Assembly (NCBI GenBank): GCA_905235425.1
Contig: CAJOKY010000022.1
Location: forward strand, 1-17,940
Direction: 5' to 3'
DNA: 17,940 nucleotides
Source: an uncultured Selenomonadaceae bacterium
Lineage (GTDB): Bacteria; Bacillota; Negativicutes; Selenomonadales; Selenomonadaceae
Shown here: one piece after another, positions 1 to 6,700 of the stretch
How the letters are laid out: every line of letters starts with the position of its first letter
Position numbering within the stretch: position 1 is the first letter of the stretch
Notes under the pieces: generated by a model
What the model was told of the DNA's origin: nothing
The model's database searches: none
Seen by the model: the letters and a program-made list of their open reading frames with translations, nothing else
Made by a program: the position numbers and the translations under genes

Positions 1-1
1 G

Positions 2-208
2 AAAGAAAAATGTTTTTTAATCGCAAATGTTGAAAATGCCTCTCATGGCTTTGGTTTGACAAAAAAAGGCTACGAAGAATTTTTACCGCAGGATACAAAT
101 TTGACGGTGCTTGACGTGTGGCAAGTATGCAAAAAAATTCGCGAAAATAATTTTAAGAATCTCTACACTATTGGAAATTTGCTGATTGACAGGGAGGCGG
201 CACAATGA
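2..208 (+). CDS. 3' end of an unidentified protein gene (partial)
   Basis: An open frame enters from the left edge and ends at the TGA at 206-208, giving about 68 C-terminal residues that finish in ...LLIDREAAQ. Its stop overlaps the start of the next gene in an ATGA arrangement (205-208), so the two are probably translationally coupled and in one operon. I see no motif that identifies the family. The neighbour is a nucleotide-sugar epimerase/dehydratase, so a role in sugar or surface-polysaccharide metabolism is plausible but only inferred. The start and most of the protein lie outside the window. Confidence 0.7.
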   Translation, partial: KEKCFLIANVENASHGFGLTKKGYEEFLPQDTNLTVLDVWQVCKKIRENNFKNLYTIGNLLIDREAAQ

Positions 209-1200
209 GACGAATAATTGTAACGGGCGGCAGTGGCTTTATCGGTTACCATTTGGCGGCGTACTTGTCGAGTCAACGCAATACAGAAGTTACGGTTATT
301 GACAATCACTCACGCGGTACGGCTGATGAAATGTTTGAGGAGTTAATTTCGCGCGATAACATAAATTTTTTGAAAGAGGATTTAACCGCGAAAAATTTTT
401 ATAACAAACTGCACGGCAGGTACGACGAAATTTATCACCTTGCCGCGATTAACGGTACAAAAAATTTTTACGAGCGTCCATATGAAGTTTTGCGCGTCGG
501 TATTTTGTCGCTGATGAATCTTTTGGAATGGTGCAACAAAGAAAATTGCGGCGCGTTTTTATTTTCTTCCTCGTCAGAAGCTTATGCGGGTGCGGTAAAT
601 AATTTTTTGAATGAGCGTCCTGAATTTATACCAAGCGCTGAAAATATGCCGCTTGTAGTAGATGACGTGATGAATCCGCGTTGGTCGTACGGCGGCAGTA
701 AAATTGCAGGCGAACTTTTAACGGTAAATTATTGCCGTACAGCCGGAGTACCTTTTAAAATTATTCGCTATCACAATGTCTACGGCGTCCGTATGGGTTA
801 TGATCATGTTTTGCCGGAATTTTTCAAGCGCGTTTATGAAAAGGTTAATCCATTTCCGATATTTGGCGGCGAAGAGACGCGGGCTTTCTGCGCGGTTGAA
901 GATGCGGTTAAGGCTACGGAACTTGTAATGCTTAGTGAAAAGTGCGACGGCGAAATTGTACATATCGGCAACAGTTCTACAGAAATTAAAATTATCGACT
1001 TGCTGAAGTTGGTATTGGATATTGCAGACTATCATCCGAAAATTGAAATTCACCCTGCGCCTGCAGGTTGCGTAATGCGGCGTTGTCCCAATACAGAAAA
1101 ACTTTTTGCATTAACGGGTTTTAAGGCGGCAAAAACTTTGGAAGAGACTTTGCCGAAAATGTATGAATGGTACATTAAAGCTTATGAATCGCGCAGGTAA
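205..1200 (+). CDS. NAD-dependent epimerase/dehydratase (extended SDR family)
   Basis: The 331-residue protein is an extended short-chain dehydrogenase/reductase of the nucleotide-sugar epimerase/dehydratase type. The N-terminal Rossmann motif GGSGFIG is at residues 8-14, an acidic residue follows beta-2 (VIDNHSRG), and the catalytic-type YGGSK (YxxxK) is near residue 162, preceded by a SSSSEAYAG serine stretch. The length of about 330 is normal for the family. The ATG at 205 has a good ribosome binding site (AGGGAGG, 191-197) and overlaps the upstream stop. The family usually interconverts or dehydrates UDP-, GDP- or dTDP-sugars in the cytoplasm; the actual substrate cannot be read from the sequence. 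The 3' end overlaps the end of the convergent ROK gene by 19 bp, so there is no room for a normal terminator between them. Confidence 0.9.
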   Translation: MRRIIVTGGSGFIGYHLAAYLSSQRNTEVTVIDNHSRGTADEMFEELISRDNINFLKEDLTAKNFYNKLHGRYDEIYHLAAINGTKNFYERPYEVLRVGILSLMNLLEWCNKENCGAFLFSSSSEAYAGAVNNFLNERPEFIPSAENMPLVVDDVMNPRWSYGGSKIAGELLTVNYCRTAGVPFKIIRYHNVYGVRMGYDHVLPEFFKRVYEKVNPFPIFGGEETRAFCAVEDAVKATELVMLSEKCDGEIVHIGNSSTEIKIIDLLKLVLDIADYHPKIEIHPAPAGCVMRRCPNTEKLFALTGFKAAKTLEETLPKMYEWYIKAYESRR

Positions 1201-2048
1201 TTACTGAGCGCACCGATTAAATTTGCGTCATTTAAAAATTTGCACGGCACGACTTCGACGCGGTTAAACTCAATCGGCGACTCGTCATAAACTTTTTTCA
1301 GATTTTCACGAATAGAATCAATAAAAATTTTCTGTTCGCTGATACCTCCGCCAATCGCGAATCTTGAAACGTCGATAATCAGCTGAATATCAAAAATTTT
1401 CTCGGCAATACGGCGCGTGAACCTGTCAAGGCAGGCGAGCGCGTCTTTTTCATTTTCACTCACTGCGTGGAAAAAATCTTCGCCGCTTATATTTTCTGTT
1501 GACAAATTTTTAATCTGCGCGTACCCTTGCAAAAGTGCGGGTACACTGCATAAATCGCTGAAAATTTTTCCATGACCTGCGCGGATAAAAGAAATTTCAC
1601 CGGCGGAATTGTTAAAGCCCTTGTGTACCGCGTGATTCTCAACAAATGCGCCGCCAATCATCGTACCGAAAACCATTACAAAGCCGTCTGCAACGTCGGC
1701 AAGCGCACCAAATTTAGCCTCTGCCAACGCCGCGCACCTTGCATCGTTTTCAATCGTAACGCGACACTTGCAAATTTCGCCCAATTCGTAGACAATATTA
1801 CAGCCGTCATTGAAACTGAACGCCGCGCTTTTTACGCAGATACCACGCGCAGAATCAATTACGCCGGGCATTGAAAGCGCGATACCTTCAACATTAAAAT
1901 TTTTGTAAAGCTTATGAATCGCGTCGAAAAAATTTTGGCGCGTATCGGTCGGCGAAGGAATTTTTCCGCGTTGAAAAAATTTCGCGTCTTCATTCATTAC
2001 GGCGTACTTTATAAAAGTGCCGCCGATATCAACAGTTAAAATTTGCAT
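1182..2048 (-). CDS. ROK-family sugar kinase-like protein
   Basis: The 288-residue protein starts with the ROK/actin-fold phosphate-binding motif VDIGGTFIKY. It has the ENDARCAALAEAKFG segment carrying the catalytic-type Asp, a GTMIGGAFV phosphate-2 region, and a late IGGGISE motif. ROK kinases phosphorylate glucose, N-acetylglucosamine, N-acetylmannosamine and similar sugars with ATP. The usual zinc-binding CxCGxxGC motif after the AGEI segment is absent (here SAGEISFIRAGHGKIFSDLC), so this is a zinc-less subgroup and its sugar is uncertain. There is no DNA-binding N-terminus, so it is not a NagC-type repressor. I chose the ATG at 2048 because AAGGAGG lies 7-8 bases upstream of it; the longer open frame to 2075 adds nine residues without a ribosome binding site. 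It is convergent with the epimerase gene and divergent from the NIF3 gene. Confidence 0.88.
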   Translation of the reverse strand: MQILTVDIGGTFIKYAVMNEDAKFFQRGKIPSPTDTRQNFFDAIHKLYKNFNVEGIALSMPGVIDSARGICVKSAAFSFNDGCNIVYELGEICKCRVTIENDARCAALAEAKFGALADVADGFVMVFGTMIGGAFVENHAVHKGFNNSAGEISFIRAGHGKIFSDLCSVPALLQGYAQIKNLSTENISGEDFFHAVSENEKDALACLDRFTRRIAEKIFDIQLIIDVSRFAIGGGISEQKIFIDSIRENLKKVYDESPIEFNRVEVVPCKFLNDANLIGALSNYLRDS

Positions 2049-2171
2049 AAATTTAACCTCCTTGTCAGCAATCATTTATCCACGCACTACTGACTACTAG
2101 ACTACTCACTACTGACTACTCACTACTTACTACTTACTAAATTATTTGCATAGGTTTAACCTCCTTGTTAG
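2041..2171. repeat. 28-bp direct repeat duplicating the ROK start region
   Basis: Positions 2041-2068 and 2144-2171 are near-identical (25 of 28 bases by eye). Both read ATTTGCATA, two variable bases, TTTAACCTCCTTG, then a short variable tail. The first copy is the start codon and ribosome binding site of the minus-strand ROK gene. The second copy therefore presents the same AAGGAGG and ATG on the minus strand but opens only a 4-codon frame (MQII, stop). The heptamer array lies between the copies, which are 103 bp apart. Confidence 0.85.
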
Positions 2172-2195
2172 GTATTAGAAATTAGGTGTTATGTC
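2086..2195. repeat. Heptamer array 1 (CTA half plus TAG half)
   Basis: CTA occurs at 2087, 2094, 2102, 2109, 2116, 2123, 2130 and 2137, that is every 7 bases with one 8-base step (unit close to ACTACTN). After the second copy of the direct repeat, TAG occurs at 2169, 2176 and 2183, again exactly 7 apart (TTAGGTA, TTAGAAA, TTAGGTG). The last of these units contains AGGTG, which is the apparent ribosome binding site of the NIF3 gene. The array fills the spacer between the divergent ROK and NIF3 genes; I could not pick out a convincing promoter for either gene in it. Confidence 0.85.
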
Positions 2196-2993
2196 ATGAA
2201 GAAAGTAAAAGTTCAAAGCATTGCCGAAATTATGAATCGCATTGCGCCGCGTCAACTTGCCGAAGAATGGGATAATCTCGGACTTTTGGTTGGAAGTTTT
2301 TCTGCAGAAGTCGAAAAAATTTTTGTCTGCCTTGACGTTACTGATGAAACCGTAGAAAGTGCCGTCAATTTCGGCGCAGATTTAATTATAGCGCATCACC
2401 CCGTAATTTTCCGCGCAGTTAAAAATTTTCGTACCGATTTACCGCTCGGTCACAAACTTGAAACGCTGATAAAAAATAATATTTCAGTTTTCGCCGCGCA
2501 TACTAATCTTGATTCGGCGGAAGGCGGCGTCAATGACGTGCTTGCCGAAAAATTAGGGCTGGTTGACGTGAAACCGTTTGACGAAGAAAATTCACTCGGT
2601 CGAATCGGCTACCTTACTGAAAAAATGACGGCTGAAGATTTCGCTAAGCACGTTGCAAAGGCTTTAAACATTGACGTGAGATTGGTTAAAGCCGGCGATT
2701 TCCTTATTGAAAAGGTTGGACTTTGTAGCGGCGCAGGCAGTGAATTTATCGGCACGGCAAAATTTCACGGCGCGGACGCCTTCGTTACCGGCGACGTTAA
2801 ATATCACGAGGCTCAAAGTGCCGTTGAAAGTAAAATTCACGTCGTAGACGCAGGACATTTCGCGACGGAATTTCCCATTGTTCACGCATTGGCTGAAAAG
2901 TTGAAGGCAGAATTTGACAAGCTCGGTTACAATATAGCGGTTGCGGAGGATACAATTTCGCGCGACGTTTTCAAAATATGTTGCCGAGATTAG
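2196..2993 (+). CDS. NIF3/YqfO-family dinuclear metal-centre protein
   Basis: The 265-residue protein matches the NIF3 family (Nif3-like dinuclear metal-centre hexameric proteins, often mislabelled GTP cyclohydrolase I type 2). It has LAEEWDNLGLLVG near the N-terminus, the metal ligand motif IIAHHPVIF (about residues 64-72), AAHTNLDSAEGGVNDVLAEKLGL in the middle, and GDVKYHEAQ and VDAGHFATE near the C-terminus, which supply the remaining His/Glu ligands. It is the short form, without the roughly 100-residue insert seen in longer Firmicutes homologues. The biochemical role of the family is not settled. The ATG at 2196 is preceded by AGGTG (2184-2188); an upstream ATG at 2191 opens only a two-codon frame. 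The 52-base gap to the next gene shows no clear terminator. Confidence 0.9.
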   Translation: MKKVKVQSIAEIMNRIAPRQLAEEWDNLGLLVGSFSAEVEKIFVCLDVTDETVESAVNFGADLIIAHHPVIFRAVKNFRTDLPLGHKLETLIKNNISVFAAHTNLDSAEGGVNDVLAEKLGLVDVKPFDEENSLGRIGYLTEKMTAEDFAKHVAKALNIDVRLVKAGDFLIEKVGLCSGAGSEFIGTAKFHGADAFVTGDVKYHEAQSAVESKIHVVDAGHFATEFPIVHALAEKLKAEFDKLGYNIAVAEDTISRDVFKICCRD

Positions 2994-3045
2994 AAATTTA
3001 TTATAAAATTCGCCCGTAAAAATATTTGAAAGGAAAGTGTACTTT

Positions 3046-4188
3046 ATGCCGGTTAAAGCCGCAGTAGTAATTCCCGTTTACAAGGAAACGCTCAATGAAC
3101 TTGAAGAAATTTCCCTCGCGCAGGTTCAAAAGGTACTCGGCAATTATCAAATAATTGGCGCCGGAAGGGCTGAAAGGTGACTACTTCATACAGAACAGTA
3201 GAGTTTATTATTTTCCCAAGCAATTTTTTCAAAGCACCAATACGTACAGCGTTTTGCTTACATCGCCATTTTTTTATAAGGCTTTTTTTGAATATGAATA
3301 CATTTTGATTTATCAGCTTGATGCCTTTGTATTTTCAGATATGCTGGAATATTTTTGTTCACTCGGCTATGACTATATCGGTGCGGCGTGGAATTCTATA
3401 TTTAAGCGTCGATTAAATTATCACGGAAAAATTTATTATGCCCGTATCGGTAATGGTGGTTTCTCACTTCGTAATGTCAAGTCAAGCTATAAATTTCTTG
3501 AAGAACATATTGAACTGGTAAAAAAATTTTTCGGACGTTCTGAAGATGATTTTTGGGCATTTGCAGGAGTCATCGAAAATAGTGATTTTAAATCTGCGCC
3601 GTTAAAAATTGCCAATGCTTTTTCAGTAGAATATTTTCCTGAAAGAATCATTAAAAAGAACGGCGGTAAAATTCCTTTTGGATGTCACGGATGGTACAGA
3701 TTTAATTCTGATTCGTACATAGAAATGTTTAAGGCTTGTGGTTATGATTTAGAACCGTTGCGTGGAGAAATGCAGAGTGATGTGGTTCTTGGAACACAAA
3801 ATGTTCTAATGAATTACGCTTACAAACGTTTGATTCGCAGACTGCAACGCGGTCAATCTATTTTACGTTATCTTTCAAAAAATCGGTACGCGTCAATACG
3901 AGTTATTCGCAGTCCCGTTGCAATGATGATTTTTGCGCGGCTGATTCTTGAAAATAATAATTTAAGCGACGAAACTTTTTTATACAACGAAGACGAACAA
4001 GATATTTTGATTCAAGATTTAAAACTGGAAAGGACGCCTCACCTGCTGATAACAGAGGGGGGGGGATGGAAGAATCATTACTCTCTGAAATTAATAAGCG
4101 CGGCATAAATTACGGCTCGCGCGTTGTATCTTTTTGGCATGAATATCTGAATTATTGTGAAGATAAATTTAAAAATCTCGGCAAGTAA
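3046..4188 (+). pseudogene. DUF5672-family glycan gene, frameshifted and with a 9-G tract
   Basis: An ATG at 3046 with AAAGGAAAG upstream begins MPVKAAVVIPVYKETLNELE, the typical DUF5672 N-terminus, but this frame stops at 3178-3180. The rest continues in the next frame from about 3155: APEGLKGDYF, YILIYQLDAFVFSDMLEYF, YDYIGAAWN, GNGGFSLR, EDDFWAF and PFGCHGWYRF, all DUF5672 hallmarks. The break is at 3151-3157, where two lost T or one extra base would explain it. A run of nine G at 4057-4065 follows. With nine G the product ends at 4108 (...KLISAA); with ten or seven G it would read through in the frame MEESLLSEINKRG... to the TAA at 4186-4188; with eight it stops within eight codons. DUF5672 genes lie in glycan loci and are glycosyltransferase-like, though their reaction is unproven. 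It may be a pseudogene, a phase-variable gene, or partly an assembly error. Confidence 0.82.
4057..4065 (+). repeat. Nine-G homopolymer tract (candidate contingency locus)
   Basis: Nine consecutive G lie inside the DUF5672-type reading frame, in a genome region where G runs longer than four or five are otherwise absent. Slippage by one base switches the C-terminus among three frames, as in the poly-G phase-variable surface-glycan genes known from Campylobacter and other bacteria. Confidence 0.8.
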
Positions 4189-4216
4189 TTTTTTTAGAAG
4201 GAAGGGAGAATTAAAT

Positions 4217-5077
4217 TTGAGTTCTACTGAAATAAAAAATTTTGGAATAATCGGCTGGCCAATAGGGCATTCATTTTCGCCTAAAATGTACATGGCGGCG
4301 TTCAAAGACGCGGGCTTTAACTGCTACAACTACATACCTTTTCCCGTGCGTTCGGGGCGGCTTATGTTGGCGGTTGAAGGCATGAAGGGGCTGAACTTTC
4401 GCGGCTTTAACGTGACAATTCCGCACAAGACTGACGTAATGGCGTATCTTGACGCGGTAGACGCGGACGCAGTTGTTATCGGCGCAGTAAATACAGTTGT
4501 AAATGACGGCGGCATGTTGACCGGCTACAACACCGACGTTACGGGATTTTTGGCATCATTGCGTGAAGCTAATTTTAAGCCGGACGGTTGCAACGCCGTA
4601 ATTTTGGGCGCAGGCGGAGCCGCTCGCGCAGTTATATGGGGGCTTTGCAAACGCCGCGCCAATTCCATAACTATCGGCGCTCGCAGTTTTGAACGTGCCA
4701 AAAAACTTGCCGACGATTTCAGCGTTTACAGCAATGTTCAAGGCACGGAGTGGACGACAGAAGATTTCATTTACTCCATGAAACGCGCAGATATCTTGAT
4801 TAACACAACGCCGCTGGGAATGTTTCCGAGTGTTGACGAAATGCCGCCGGTTGACTTGAAACTTTTGCCGGACGGTGCACTTGTCTATGACGTTGTGTAT
4901 AATCCGATTCGTACAAAACTTTTAAAAACCGCTACAGAATTAGGTTACCTTGCATTTCCCGGCTTGCCGATGTTACTTTTGCAGGGCAAGGAGGCGTACA
5001 GACTTTTTACCGGCGAATTGCCGAATCTTGAGATTATGCGGCAAGTGGTTGATGAGAGAATAGAAGGAAATTTGTAG
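4217..5077 (+). CDS. aroE: Shikimate dehydrogenase (NADP+)
   Basis: The 286-residue protein reduces 3-dehydroshikimate to shikimate in the chorismate pathway. Motifs are in the expected order: shikimate-binding GHSFSP (S19, S21), NVTIPHK with the catalytic Lys (about K71), GAVNTV, GYNTDVTGF with the catalytic Asp (about D107), the dinucleotide-binding GAGGAARAV, NTTPLGMFP, VYDVVYNP, and the closing GLPMLLLQGKEAYRLFTG. I chose the TTG at 4217 because GAAGGGAG lies about 8 bases upstream; the open frame reaches back to 4157, but those extra residues overlap the preceding gene and are not AroE-like. It is the only aromatic-pathway gene here. Its TAG stop (5075-5077) is in phase with heptamer array 2, which begins at once. 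Confidence 0.95.
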   Translation: MSSTEIKNFGIIGWPIGHSFSPKMYMAAFKDAGFNCYNYIPFPVRSGRLMLAVEGMKGLNFRGFNVTIPHKTDVMAYLDAVDADAVVIGAVNTVVNDGGMLTGYNTDVTGFLASLREANFKPDGCNAVILGAGGAARAVIWGLCKRRANSITIGARSFERAKKLADDFSVYSNVQGTEWTTEDFIYSMKRADILINTTPLGMFPSVDEMPPVDLKLLPDGALVYDVVYNPIRTKLLKTATELGYLAFPGLPMLLLQGKEAYRLFTGELPNLEIMRQVVDERIEGNL

Positions 5078-5190
5078 AGGTTAGGTTTTAGGTGTTAGCT
5101 TTTAGGGATTAGGGAACAGGGAACAGGGAGCAGTTTTTTCTAACACCTAACACCTAGCACCTTAGCTGTTAGCGATTATGATTTAGAGGT
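5075..5190. repeat. Heptamer array 2 (TAG/GGG half, T hinge, CTA half)
   Basis: TAG falls at 5075 (the aroE stop), 5082, 5089, 5096, 5103 and 5110, then CAG at 5117, 5124 and 5131, each 7 bases apart. After TTTTTT (5134-5139), CTA follows at 5140, 5147 and 5154. TAG returns at 5163, 5170 and 5184, running into the ribosome binding site of the next gene. GGG runs at 5105, 5112, 5119 and 5126 are separated by exactly four bases, a G-quadruplex pattern. An 11-base inverted repeat pairs TTAGGTGTTAG (5088-5098) with CTAACACCTAA (5140-5150), so a hairpin with a 41-base loop is possible. Confidence 0.88.
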
Positions 5191-5197
5191 CGAAACT

Positions 5198-6529
5198 TTG
5201 AAAATATTTTTCTTCTGCGCGCGAAACATTGAAGATTACCTTTCGCCGCTACTTGACGTGACAGAAAAAAATCTTGTCGATTTAAAAAATAAAAATCTGC
5301 TTGCAACTGCAGACGTACAAAATCTTTTCCGATCGGTGATAAAGTCACATTTTGAAGATGAAAAATATTTTGACGCGCCGATATCTGATGAAATTAAAAC
5401 CGGCATTGACGGCGTGAAATTGGATTTTAATTTTGGCTTGCGTCTTGAAGTTCCGGCAGGAAATTGGCGCGTACGAATAAGCGAATTTGACAGCGGCGTT
5501 ATTTTTTTCGACAAGCTTGTTTCAGACGTACGATTAATTTCGCTTGAAAATTATTATATTCATTGGCAGGTTGAACTGTATCTTGACGGCGCAAAAATTT
5601 TTTCTCACGTCATGGATTTAACCGGCAGGAAGGTTTTAATTTCAATTCCAAAAATCGGTATGGGTGATATCATTGCCGCGTTGCCGTACGTTAAAGAAAT
5701 GAAACGCCGGTACAAATGCCAAGTGTCAATGATTCTGCCGAAATTTTTAAGCGACTTTGCCGCGTACCTTTATCCCGACATTTTGCAGGAAAGTGAAATC
5801 AGCTATAAACACTACGCGACGTTTCACCTTTTCATGCCGTTTAACATTTTGCCGGTGTGGTCTATCGATATGCGAAACTGCCCAATGGATAGAATAACCG
5901 GCGTGGCGCTGGGAATTAACACCTTGCCGCATAAACCGATTTTTGAACCGAATATGGCGCCTGTTACCGACGATCCCTACGTCTGCATTGCGGTACAAGC
6001 CTCCACTGCCAAAAAAGGCTGGCTGTATCCGAACGGCTGGGATATCGTTGTGAATTATTTGAAGAGTTTGGGGTATCGCGTTTTCTGCATAGATCGCGAC
6101 GCTGAAAATGCCGATAAAAATTTAGGCATTGATATTCATAAACCGCAGGCGGCAGAAGACTTTACCGGCAACATTTCACTTATGGAGCGGGCGAATATGC
6201 TTTATTACGCGGAATTTTTTATAGGACTCGGTAGCGGTCTTGCGTGGCTTGCAGATGCCGTAGGTTGTCCTGCCGTATTAATTGCCGGCTTTTCGCAGGA
6301 TTGGTGCGAATTTTATACGTCGTACCGCGTGGCAAATCGCCTTGTATGTAACGGTTGCTTTAATGATATTCGCGTTTCATATATGAAGGATAAATGCCCT
6401 TACCATGAAGGTACGGAGCGCGAATGGGAATGTCAGAAAAAAATTTCGCCGCGTCAAGTTATTAATGCCGTCGAAAGATTGATTGTCGATAACAAATTGA
6501 AGCCGCCGGTTTTAGGGAACAGGGATTAG
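5198..6529 (+). CDS. Autotransporter O-heptosyltransferase-like glycosyltransferase
   Basis: The 443-residue protein resembles the bacterial autotransporter heptosyltransferase family (TibC/AAH type; 'autotransporter strand-loop-strand O-heptosyltransferase'), which adds ADP-heptose-derived heptose to serines of beta-helical passenger repeats in the cytoplasm before export. An N-terminal beta region (KLDFNFGLRLEVPAGNWRVRI, YYIHWQVELY) precedes a GT-B, GT9-like part: VLISIPKIGMGDIIAALPYVKEM, PYVCIAVQASTAKKGWLYPNGW, ERANMLYYAEFFIGLGSGLAWLADAVGCPAVLI. Near the end C384 and C387 (CNGC), C400 and C412 give four cysteines placed like the iron ligands of TibC. The start is a TTG at 5198 with AGAGG upstream; the start is moderately sure. 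The last residues (VLGNRD) and the TAG stop are encoded by heptamer array 3. No autotransporter substrate is visible in the window. Confidence 0.85.
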   Translation: MKIFFFCARNIEDYLSPLLDVTEKNLVDLKNKNLLATADVQNLFRSVIKSHFEDEKYFDAPISDEIKTGIDGVKLDFNFGLRLEVPAGNWRVRISEFDSGVIFFDKLVSDVRLISLENYYIHWQVELYLDGAKIFSHVMDLTGRKVLISIPKIGMGDIIAALPYVKEMKRRYKCQVSMILPKFLSDFAAYLYPDILQESEISYKHYATFHLFMPFNILPVWSIDMRNCPMDRITGVALGINTLPHKPIFEPNMAPVTDDPYVCIAVQASTAKKGWLYPNGWDIVVNYLKSLGYRVFCIDRDAENADKNLGIDIHKPQAAEDFTGNISLMERANMLYYAEFFIGLGSGLAWLADAVGCPAVLIAGFSQDWCEFYTSYRVANRLVCNGCFNDIRVSYMKDKCPYHEGTEREWECQKKISPRQVINAVERLIVDNKLKPPVLGNRD

Positions 6530-6677
6530 GGATCAGGGATTAGGGATCAGGGATTAGGGATCAGGGATCAGTTTTCCTAACAGCTAACCGCTAACAGCTA
6601 ATCGCTAACAGCTAATCGCTAACAGCTACCGGCTAACAGCTAACCGCTAACAGCTAATCGCTAACAGCTAAAACCTA
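6511..6677. repeat. Heptamer array 3 (longest GGG run and perfect CTA run)
   Basis: GGG occurs at 6515, 6522, 6529, 6536, 6543, 6550, 6557 and 6564, eight runs exactly 7 apart (units TTAGGGA and TCAGGGA). After CAGTTTTC the array switches to CTA at 6577 and then every 7 bases to 6675, fifteen units without a phase error (mostly CTAACAG alternating with CTAATCG or CTAACCG). The first units overlap the 3' end of the glycosyltransferase gene and supply its TAG stop at 6527. The array ends just before the ribosome binding site of the next gene (AAGGAG, 6682-6687). The hinge CAGTTTTCCTAACA closely matches that of array 2 (CAGTTTTTTCTAACA). Confidence 0.93.
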
Positions 6678-6700
6678 ACCAAAGGAGATGAAAATTTTTC

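Noticed and set aside
4157..4216. Longer N-terminus for AroE
   Set aside because: Overlaps the end of the DUF5672 gene, is not AroE-like, and the strong ribosome binding site points to the TTG at 4217.
6511..6677. CRISPR array
   Set aside because: Units are 7 bases with no spacers of 25-40 bases, and no cas genes are present.
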